A DNA stretch of 6,374 nucleotides from positions 1 through 6,374 of the forward strand of contig URMI01000060.1 of NCBI GenBank assembly GCA_900548845.1. The letters are read 5' to 3'. Source of the stretch: an uncultured Clostridia bacterium (GTDB taxonomy: Bacteria; Bacillota; Clostridia; Christensenellales; Borkfalkiaceae). Of this stretch, positions 1 through 4,778 are shown in pieces. Positions within the stretch are counted from its first letter, which is position 1. Every line of letters begins with the position of its first letter. The notes beneath the pieces are model-generated. The model saw nothing but the letters and a program-made list of their open reading frames with translations, made no database searches and was not told where the DNA came from. The position numbers and the translations under genes were made by a program.

Positions 1-453
1 ATGGCGAGCCGCATCCTCGGCATGGGCGATGTCCTCTCCCTCATCGAAAAGGCGCAGGAGGCGGTCACCGAGCAGCAGATGAAGGATATGGAGCGCAAGA
101 TGCGCGAAATGTCCTTTACGCTCACCGACTATCTCGCCCAGTTCGAAACGCTCAAAAAGATGGGCGGTGCGGGCGCGCTCATGAACATGCTCCCCGGCGC
201 GGGAAAGTTCAAAATGAACGAAGCGGACATCGACGAGAAAAAGCTCGAACGCACCAAGGCGATCATCCTTTCCATGACGCCCAAGGAGCGCGACAACCCG
301 CAGATCATCAATTCCCCCAGGAAGCGCCGCATCGCAGAGGGCTCGGGCACGAGCGTGCAGGAAGTCAACCAGCTATTAAAGCAGTTCGACCAGGCCAAGC
401 AGCTCATGAAGCAGCTCAAGGGCGGCAAGGGCAAATTCCGCCTTCCCTTTTAA
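1..453 (+). CDS. ffh: Signal recognition particle protein Ffh (SRP54), C-terminal M domain, 5'-truncated by the window edge
   Basis: Ffh is the GTPase of the signal recognition particle. It binds SRP RNA and the signal sequences of nascent membrane and secreted proteins and brings ribosomes to the FtsY receptor at the membrane. Only the last 150 codons are here. The opening MASRILGMGD is the well-known junction between the G domain and the M domain, so the ATG at position 1 is internal and the gene starts outside the window. The methionine-rich M domain follows: Met at visible residues 27, 30, 34 and 37, then the finger-loop region LMNMLPGAGKF (60-70). Next come MTPKERDNP (92-100) and the RNA-binding helix RKRRIAEGSGTSVQEVN (107-123). 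The C-terminus GKGKFRLPF is typical of Firmicute Ffh. One oddity is that the residue before RKRRIA is Pro106, where the family normally has Ser. It sits 54 bases upstream of rpsP, with no terminator between them, so the two are probably cotranscribed. Confidence 0.97.
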   Translation: MASRILGMGDVLSLIEKAQEAVTEQQMKDMERKMREMSFTLTDYLAQFETLKKMGGAGALMNMLPGAGKFKMNEADIDEKKLERTKAIILSMTPKERDNPQIINSPRKRRIAEGSGTSVQEVNQLLKQFDQAKQLMKQLKGGKGKFRLPF

Positions 454-507
454 GGGCGCGGCATAAAACAAGTCAAAAATCGATCATTTTTTCGGAGGTC
501 AAATACT

Positions 508-798
508 ATGGTCAAAATGAGATTGGTGAGAATGGGCGACAAGAAGTCCCCCGTCTACCGTATCGTCGTCGTGGACGCGCGCAAGGCAGCCACGGGCGAG
601 TATCTGGATAAGGTCGGCTTCTACGATCCCAGATCCAACCCCGTCACGCTCACCGTGGACGTCGAGAAGGCAAAAGATTGGCTCTCGAAGGGCGTTCAGC
701 CCACCGAGACGGTCAAGTCCCTGCTCGTCGCTTCGGGCGCGATGGAAAAGAGCGATAAGCTCTCTCCCGCCAAGACGAAGACGAAGAAAAAGAAGTAA
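508..798 (+). CDS. rpsP: 30S ribosomal protein S16
   Basis: S16 is a primary-binding protein of the small ribosomal subunit that helps fold the 5' domain of 16S rRNA. The 96-residue product has the family hallmarks: MRLVRMGDKKSPVYRIVV (residues 4-21), the GEYLDKVGFYDP segment (30-41) and the KAKDWLSKGVQPTETV helix-turn region (54-69). The lysine-rich tail (residues 89-96) is poorly conserved in the family and probably contacts rRNA. The length is in the normal range of about 80-100 residues. The start at 508 is supported by GGAGGT at 494-499, eight bases upstream. The gene lies between ffh and khpA, the standard Firmicute order, and has no promoter of its own that I can see. Its neighbours suggest expression as part of a translation/secretion operon. 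Confidence 0.98.
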   Translation: MVKMRLVRMGDKKSPVYRIVVVDARKAATGEYLDKVGFYDPRSNPVTLTVDVEKAKDWLSKGVQPTETVKSLLVASGAMEKSDKLSPAKTKTKKKK

Positions 799-841
799 GC
801 TGCGCTGCGGCTGCAGCCTTTGCGCATAAGGAGGAGGCACC

Positions 842-1084
842 ATGCTGGAACTCATCAAGTACATCGTCGAACAGTTCGCCGAAGAAAAGGACGCCATCTC
901 GTACGACGTCGAAGAGACGGAAGATGCGATCACCGTCACCGTGCTCCTTGCCGAGTCCGATATGGGCAAAGTCATCGGCAAACAGGGCAAGATCGCCAAG
1001 GCGCTCCGCACGCTCGTGCGCGCGGCAACGCCCAAGGGCAGCAAGAAGTACAATGTGGAGATCAAGGAACGCCCTCAGGCGTAA
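842..1084 (+). CDS. khpA: KhpA-type KH-domain RNA-binding protein (YlqC family)
   Basis: This 80-residue protein is a single KH domain of the KhpA/YlqC family. In other Firmicutes KhpA partners with KhpB (Jag/EloR) and influences cell elongation and small-RNA biology; that role is known for the family and not shown here. The diagnostic GxxG loop is present as GKQG (residues 46-49) within MGKVIGKQGKIAKALRTLVR (41-60), which is the RNA-binding helix-loop-helix. The N-terminal MLELIKYIVEQF is typical of the family. The start at 842 is set by an AGGAGGAGG run at 829-837. The gene follows rpsP by 43 bases and is closed 13 bases after its stop codon by a strong terminator. In many Firmicutes rimM and trmD come next; here the operon stops. 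Confidence 0.96.
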   Translation: MLELIKYIVEQFAEEKDAISYDVEETEDAITVTVLLAESDMGKVIGKQGKIAKALRTLVRAATPKGSKKYNVEIKERPQA

Positions 1085-1097
1085 ACGGTTTTCCACG

Positions 1098-1142
1098 GGC
1101 GCTTTGCGGAAAAAAACCGCAGAGCGCCTTTTTGCTTTTTTT
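1098..1142 (+). terminator. Intrinsic terminator of the ffh-rpsP-khpA operon
   Basis: Stem GGCGCTTTGCGG (1098-1109) pairs with CCGCAGAGCGCC (1117-1128) over 12 bp with a single G-U wobble. The loop is seven A residues. TTTTT (1129-1133), GC, then seven T residues (1136-1142) follow directly. This is a textbook Rho-independent terminator and starts 13 bases after the khpA stop. Confidence 0.93.
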
Positions 1143-1196
1143 CGCGCATTCGGCGTCTTTGAAGAAGAAAAAAGGCAAAAACGCATGCGAAATCGG

Positions 1197-1216
1197 CGGC
1201 AAAATGCCGTTTTTTT
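1197..1216 (+). terminator. Possible second, small terminator-like hairpin
   Basis: CGGCA (1197-1201) pairs with TGCCG (1205-1209) around an AAA loop, followed by seven T residues (1210-1216). The stem is only 5 bp, so by itself it would be weak. It may back up the stronger terminator about 70 bases upstream, or be chance in a T-rich spacer. Confidence 0.35.
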
Positions 1217-1270
1217 GTGCAAACTGCGTTTCGGGGAGAGCAGAATGTCCACAAAGTGCACGAAAAAAAA

Positions 1271-1301
1271 TTCCCCCGGCTGCCCGTTTATTTGGGGGGA
1301 A
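1271..1301. repeat. Inverted repeat just upstream of the promoter
   Basis: TTCCCCC (1271-1277) is complementary to GGGGGAA (1295-1301), separated by 17 bases. It ends five bases before the -35 box at 1306. It could be a protein-binding site upstream of the promoter, or chance in a region of homopolymer runs. No known operator consensus is recognised. Confidence 0.3.
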
Positions 1302-1305
1302 AGGG

Positions 1306-1334
1306 TTGCAAATCGCTCCGATATGTGGTATAAT
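1306..1334 (+). promoter_or_regulatory. Sigma-70/SigA-type promoter with extended -10
   Basis: The -35 box is TTGCAA (1306-1311), four of six matches to TTGACA. The -10 box is a perfect TATAAT (1329-1334), and the spacer is exactly 17 bases. TGG immediately before the -10 box (1326-1328) forms an extended -10 (TGn). Transcription should start near 1341, which leaves a leader of about 127 nt before the repeat protein gene at 1468. Confidence 0.85.
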
Positions 1335-1340
1335 TCTAAC

Positions 1341-1467
1341 AAAATGAAAGGCCGCGGGCACAAGATAACGTGCCCTCGGCCTTCACACATATCCCGTGCG
1401 GATGTTTGACGGGGCGCGCACCTGCGCCGCAGAACCAAGCATCCCGGCGGGATACAAAGGAGGGATC
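1341..1467 (+). promoter_or_regulatory. Structured 5' leader of the repeat protein gene
   Basis: The predicted leader opens with a strong stem-loop at 1348-1383. AAGGCCG (1348-1354) pairs with CGGCCTT (1377-1383) and GGGCAC (1356-1361) pairs with GTGCCC (1370-1375), with one C/T mismatch and an 8-base loop. No T-tract follows, so it is not an intrinsic terminator. A smaller hairpin (GGCGC 1413-1417 / GCGCC 1424-1428) follows. A third (ATCCC 1441-1445 / GGGAT 1449-1453) lies just before the ribosome binding site. Together these could stabilise the mRNA or control translation. I do not recognise a known riboswitch class. No convincing reading frame with its own ribosome binding site is seen in the leader. 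Confidence 0.5.
1458..1464 (+). promoter_or_regulatory. Ribosome binding site that sets the start at 1468
   Basis: AGGAGGG lies three bases before the ATG at 1468. The reading frame stays open upstream to a GTG at 1396, but no Shine-Dalgarno sequence precedes that GTG, so the ATG at 1468 is the better start. Confidence 0.85.
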
Positions 1468-3102
1468 ATGGCAGAAGAAGAAAACATGCCTCGGGAAGAA
1501 ATTTCCGAAGAAGTGCCTCAAAGCGAGCCTGCTCCCGAAACGGAACAGGTCCCCGAAGGGGACGGCGAAGCTCCCGGAGCGGAAGCTGCGGAAGGAGCGG
1601 AAGGGGCGCAGACGCCCGCAGAAGAGGATGCTGCGGAAGATGCTCCCGCGGAAGACGAGGAAGCTTCCGAACGCAGCAGCAACAGAAAGAAAGTCATCAT
1701 CGGCGTCTCCATCGTCGTCGCACTCATCGTCATATTCATCATCATCTTGCTTCTCTTGCTCGGCTCGTGCACGCACCGCCATTCGATGACCCACGTCGAC
1801 GGCGTCGGCGCAACGTGCGAGACCCCGGGCGTCATCGAACATTGGCATTGCGACGAGTGCGATAAAGACTATCTCGACGAAGACGGCAAAGAGCCCATCG
1901 GCGACGTCACCATCCCGCCCATCTCCCACAATATCGTCATTGTGGCGTATCAGGCAGCCACCTGTACGGAGCCCGGCCACACGGCGGGCGCGTACTGCGC
2001 GGACTGCGGCGAGGTGCTCGAAGAACAGGAAGAGATCCCCGCGCTCGGGCATGATTTCCCCGAAGGAGGGTACGAAGTCACCCAAGAGCCGACCTGCACC
2101 GAAGAGGGCGTGAAGGAGTGCGTCTGCACGCGCTGCGGCGAGACGATCTCGGAAGTTATCCCCGCTCTCGGGCACGACCCCGTAGCGGAGGAGGGCGCGC
2201 CCGCGACGTGCGACAAGGACGGCTTGACGGGCGAAGTCGTCTGCAAGCGCTGCGGCGCATTGCTCGAGGAGTCGGAAGTCATCCCCGCGCTCGGCCACGA
2301 TTGGGGCGCCCCCGTCGTCATTGAGGAAGCGAAGTGCCTGTTCGACGGTAAGCAGAAATATACCTGCGAGCGCTGCGGCGCAGAAGAGGAGGAAACGATC
2401 CCTGCCCTCGGGCACAATATGACGGCCGCTCCTGACATTGAACCCACTTGCGAGACGTCGGGCGTAAAAGGAAGGAGAGTATGCGATCGTTGCGGTTGGA
2501 TCGAAGAGGGCGAGATCATCCCGCCCCTCGGGCATGAGATCGAAAACAACGAGTGCATCCACTGTCACAAAAAAGCCTGCACCGACTTGGAGTTTGAGCT
2601 GAGCTCTACGAAAGATTATTATATTCTTGTCGGTCTCGGCTCATGTAAGCATACCCACATCCTTGTGCCCGATAAGCACATAGATCCCGACCACAGCGAA
2701 TTGGGTGAGCTGCTCGTGACGACGGTCAGGAACAATGCGTTTTCATCTAACCACTCAAACCAACAGGTCGAACAGATCCATACGATCAGTTTTCCCTATT
2801 CGGTCAAGAGCATTGGATCGGCTGCTTTTGCGGGCTGCACAAATTTGGAAAGCGTAACATTCGGTACGGGTCTTACGCTGATTGAATCAAATGCATTTAC
2901 CGACTGTGTCAATTTGACGTTTGTCCGTTTCCGTGGAACGACAGAGGGTTGGCAAGCTTCGGCTGATCCGCAAGCGGTGGTAGGAACACCGATCGATAGC
3001 TCCGATCTGGCATCTCCGTCGAAAGCGGCGCAGTTGCTTACAGAAGACTATTACGGCTGCAAATGGTGGATCGGGGATACCCGTATCCGGATTCGTCCTT
3101 AA
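1468..3102 (+). CDS. Single-pass membrane protein with Cys/IPALGH repeats and a BspA-type leucine-rich repeat region
   Basis: This 544-residue product has no assigned function. Residues 1-70 are very acidic (26 Asp/Glu, 2 Arg), Ala/Pro-rich and probably disordered. RKK (73-75) precedes one transmembrane helix (76-99), so the positive-inside rule predicts a cytoplasmic N-terminus and an extracellular remainder. Six repeats of about 40 residues follow (about 103-356), each with C-x(9-10)-C-x2-C and then IPALGH or a variant (IPPISH 149-154, IPALGH 190, 231, 272 and 311, IPPLGH 351). A partial seventh unit ends with Cys363, Cys366 and Cys371. Three Cys plus His per unit could bind zinc; that is inference. 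Residues about 385-495 resemble BspA-type LRR (LRR_5), for example IGSAAFAGCTNLESVTFG and the closing FRGTTEGWQAS. There is no LPXTG anchor. Such repeat proteins are frequent in gut Clostridia and usually lack experimental function. Adhesion or surface display is plausible. The C-terminal third is encoded by more AT-rich DNA. Confidence 0.9.
   Translation: MAEEENMPREEISEEVPQSEPAPETEQVPEGDGEAPGAEAAEGAEGAQTPAEEDAAEDAPAEDEEASERSSNRKKVIIGVSIVVALIVIFIIILLLLLGSCTHRHSMTHVDGVGATCETPGVIEHWHCDECDKDYLDEDGKEPIGDVTIPPISHNIVIVAYQAATCTEPGHTAGAYCADCGEVLEEQEEIPALGHDFPEGGYEVTQEPTCTEEGVKECVCTRCGETISEVIPALGHDPVAEEGAPATCDKDGLTGEVVCKRCGALLEESEVIPALGHDWGAPVVIEEAKCLFDGKQKYTCERCGAEEEETIPALGHNMTAAPDIEPTCETSGVKGRRVCDRCGWIEEGEIIPPLGHEIENNECIHCHKKACTDLEFELSSTKDYYILVGLGSCKHTHILVPDKHIDPDHSELGELLVTTVRNNAFSSNHSNQQVEQIHTISFPYSVKSIGSAAFAGCTNLESVTFGTGLTLIESNAFTDCVNLTFVRFRGTTEGWQASADPQAVVGTPIDSSDLASPSKAAQLLTEDYYGCKWWIGDTRIRIRP
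1789..2568 (+). repeat. Tandem coding repeats, Cys-rich 'IPALGH' units
   Basis: The repeats occupy residues about 108-367 of the protein that starts at 1468. Unit Cys positions are 117/128/131, 166/177/180, 210/220/223, 248/259/262, 290/300/303 and 328/339/342, with a degenerate last unit at 363/366/371. Most units end in IPxLGH. The DNA encoding these ends is similar but not identical (for example ATCCCCGCGCTCGGGCATG at 2038 and ATCCCCGCTCTCGGGCACG at 2158). The units have therefore diverged and are not a recent duplication. Confidence 0.85.
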
Positions 3103-3116
3103 TGCAATGAGAACGT

Positions 3117-3150
3117 GAGGCGGAGGGAAATGCCCTCCGCCTCTGCTTTT
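3117..3150 (+). terminator. Intrinsic terminator after the repeat protein gene
   Basis: GAGGCGGAGGG (3117-3127) pairs perfectly with CCCTCCGCCTC (3133-3143), an 11-bp stem with a 5-base loop. TGCTTTT follows (3144-3150). The T-tract is imperfect, so termination may be incomplete. It starts 15 bases after the stop codon. Confidence 0.75.
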
Positions 3151-3154
3151 GTAT

Positions 3155-3193
3155 GCGCCCGCGGGGCGCCCGTTCGGGGCGCCCCGCGGGCGC
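3155..3193. repeat. Perfect 17-bp GC-rich palindromic hairpin between convergent genes
   Basis: GCGCCCGCGGGGCGCCC (3155-3171) and GGGCGCCCCGCGGGCGC (3177-3193) are exact reverse complements around the loop GTTCG. On the plus strand TTCTCTT follows (3194-3200), so it may act as a second, back-up terminator for the repeat protein gene. There is no T-tract on the minus-strand side. It could also be a dispersed palindromic element; only a genome-wide copy count would tell. Confidence 0.8.
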
Positions 3194-3227
3194 TTCTCTT
3201 AATCCCGCTGCCCTCGTCCGCAGCATC

Positions 3228-3259
3228 AAAAAAGGCGCGCGGCCCAAAAGCCGCGCGCC
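3228..3259 (-). terminator. Intrinsic terminator of pgi
   Basis: On the minus strand GGCGCGCGGC pairs with GCCGCGCGCC (plus-strand positions 3250-3259 and 3234-3243), a perfect 10-bp stem with a 6-base loop. Six T residues follow (complement of A at 3228-3233). It lies about 20 bases beyond the pgi stop codon and faces the terminators of the convergent gene. Confidence 0.92.
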
Positions 3260-3279
3260 CGCCGTATCATTCGGTTTTA

Positions 3280-4707
3280 TCAGACGACGTAAGCGGGATC
3301 GCTTGCCGCCTGGTCGAGCTCCTTCTTCTGCTCCTGATAGCCGGGCTTGCCGAGGAGGGCGAAGGTCGCCTTCTTGCCCGCTTCGACGCCGGGCTGGTTG
3401 AAGGTGTTGATATCGAACATCGCGCCCGCATAAGCGGTCTGCAGCTCGAAGAGGAACAAGAGTTGGCCGAGGGTGAACTCGTTGACCTCGGGCAGGGTGA
3501 TGGTGTAGTTGAGCCTTCCCGCCTTGGTGAGGGCATATGCCGTCGCCTTGTTCTCTGCCTGGATGAGCTCTTCCATCGTGTGCCCGCCGAGGAAGCCGAC
3601 GTCGGGGATATCCTCGCAGCCGTGGGGGATGGGGAACTTCTCCTTATAGCTGCCGACGGAAAGGAAGGTCACGACTTTGTCGTAAGGGCCTTCGGTGTAG
3701 AGCTGCACCTGCGAGTGCTGGTCGGTGACGCCGAGCGCCTTGACGGGCGTCTGGCCGACGTTGCAGGGCTCGCCGCCGAGCGTCACGTTCTTGCCGAGCG
3801 ATTCCGCCCACAGCTGCGCGTACCAGTCGGAGACGGTGCGCAGGTTATCGGAGTACGGCATGAGAACGCCGATGTTCTTGCCGTCGTTCATCGCAATGTA
3901 CTGGAGCGTCGCGCAAAGGAGGGCAGGGTTCTTTTTGAGGTCCGCCGTCTTACACAGCTTGTCCATATAGGCAGCGCCCTTCAAGAGCAGCTTGATGTCG
4001 ATGCCGAGCACCGCCGCGGGCAGAAGCCCCACGGGGGAAAGTTCGGAAAATCTTCCGCCCACGCCGTCGGGGAGCACATAGCTCTTGACGCCGCCGAGCT
4101 CTTTGGAGATCTTCACGAGGTTGCCCCTCACGGCGTCCGTCGTGAACACGACGTGATCCTTGACGTTTTCGCCCGCCTTTTCGAGCAGGTCTGCAATGAT
4201 GAGGTACTGCGTCATCGTCTCGCTCGTCGCGCCCGACTTGGAGATGACGTTGAAGCAGGTCTTCTTGATGTCGATGACGTCCAAAAGCTCCTTCATGCGC
4301 ACGGGGTCGACGTTGTCTTCCACATAGAACTTCGGCCCTCTCCTCTTGGACTTGGGCAGGTCGTTGTAGTGCAGGTGGCAGAGCGCGTTGAACGCCATGA
4401 TGGGCCCGAGCGCCGAACCGCCGATGCCGAGCACCACGAAGTTGTCAAAGTTCCTGCGGATCTTCTTGGCCTCTTCCAGGATATCCGCCACGATCTCGTC
4501 CTGGTTGTAAGGGAGCTCCGTCCAGCCCATGAAGAGCTCGTCGCGGCCGCGGTTGTTCGCCACGAAGGCGTGCGCCGCCTTGGCAAGCTTCTTGTGCGCA
4601 TCCAGCGTCTTCTGCGAGATGCCCCTGTAGCCGAGATACTTATCCGTCATGTTGGTGTAGTCCACTCTCACGCGGAGCGCCTTGCGCAGTTCGTCCGTCA
4701 GTCTCAT
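3280..4707 (-). CDS. pgi: Glucose-6-phosphate isomerase
   Basis: Pgi interconverts glucose 6-phosphate and fructose 6-phosphate in the cytoplasm, linking glycolysis/gluconeogenesis to cell-wall and polysaccharide precursors. The 475-residue protein is of the Bacillus type. It has the Gly-rich GIGGSALGP (94-102), the phosphate-binding SIS loop ISKSGATSET (155-164) and family signature 1 DGVGGRFSELSPVG (214-227). It also has the likely catalytic Glu302 in WAESLGK, His331 in DQHSQVQ, and signature 2 with FNQPGVEAGKK (436-446), whose Lys445 is the expected active-site lysine. All key residues are present. It is about 25 residues longer than the usual 450, partly through its C-terminal tail. The start at 4707 is supported by TGGAGGA at 4714-4720; the frame stays open further upstream, but that part overlaps the flippase gene. 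It has its own promoter and terminator. Confidence 0.97.
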   Translation of the reverse strand: MRLTDELRKALRVRVDYTNMTDKYLGYRGISQKTLDAHKKLAKAAHAFVANNRGRDELFMGWTELPYNQDEIVADILEEAKKIRRNFDNFVVLGIGGSALGPIMAFNALCHLHYNDLPKSKRRGPKFYVEDNVDPVRMKELLDVIDIKKTCFNVISKSGATSETMTQYLIIADLLEKAGENVKDHVVFTTDAVRGNLVKISKELGGVKSYVLPDGVGGRFSELSPVGLLPAAVLGIDIKLLLKGAAYMDKLCKTADLKKNPALLCATLQYIAMNDGKNIGVLMPYSDNLRTVSDWYAQLWAESLGKNVTLGGEPCNVGQTPVKALGVTDQHSQVQLYTEGPYDKVVTFLSVGSYKEKFPIPHGCEDIPDVGFLGGHTMEELIQAENKATAYALTKAGRLNYTITLPEVNEFTLGQLLFLFELQTAYAGAMFDINTFNQPGVEAGKKATFALLGKPGYQEQKKELDQAASDPAYVV

Positions 4708-4713
4708 AATACA

Positions 4714-4720
4714 TCCTCCA
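4714..4720 (-). promoter_or_regulatory. Ribosome binding site that sets the pgi start
   Basis: The minus strand reads TGGAGGA six bases before the ATG at 4705-4707. This decides the start, because the frame remains open for another 143 codons upstream. Confidence 0.88.
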
Positions 4721-4749
4721 TTTTTTCGGCAGATTTGCCTTACCTTTCT

Positions 4750-4778
4750 ATTGTAAGCTACTTTTTCCTCCTTGTCAA
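4750..4778 (-). promoter_or_regulatory. Near-consensus SigA-type promoter of pgi
   Basis: On the minus strand the -35 box is a perfect TTGACA (4773-4778) and the -10 box is TACAAT (4750-4755), with a 17-base spacer. The predicted start near 4743 gives a leader of about 36 nt. The -35 box and part of the spacer lie inside the last codons of the upstream flippase gene (stop codon 4758-4760). No terminator separates the two genes, so pgi may also receive read-through transcripts. Confidence 0.88.

Noticed and set aside
475..491. A short A/T inverted repeat (AAAAAT...ATTTTT) between ffh and rpsP, considered as a terminator
   Set aside because: The stem is only six A-T pairs with no GC core, far too weak to terminate, and it lies directly before the rpsP ribosome binding site.
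820..1409. Two plus-strand open frames of 175 and 161 codons overlapping khpA and running through the terminator
   Set aside because: Both are out-of-frame shadows of khpA that continue across the intrinsic terminator and promoter region, with Arg-rich, unnatural composition.
1396..1467. An upstream GTG start giving a repeat protein 24 residues longer
   Set aside because: No Shine-Dalgarno sequence precedes the GTG, the extra residues are not family-like, and AGGAGGG sits just before the ATG at 1468.
2032..2540. Evenly spaced similar DNA segments, considered as a CRISPR array or other direct repeats
   Set aside because: The similar segments all encode the IPALGH motif in frame, about 120 bases apart, and differ at third codon positions. 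This is a protein repeat and not an array.
1336..2568. A 410-codon open frame on the minus strand opposite the repeat protein gene
   Set aside because: It mirrors the Asp/Glu-rich and repeat codons of the true gene. The product is an Arg/Phe/Asp-rich mix without recognisable domains, and the true strand has a promoter, a ribosome binding site and a terminator.
4761..4774. An AAGGAGG sequence on the minus strand that resembles a strong ribosome binding site
   Set aside because: It falls in the Arg-Arg codons at the end of the flippase gene and has no start codon at a suitable distance; it is also the spacer of the pgi promoter.
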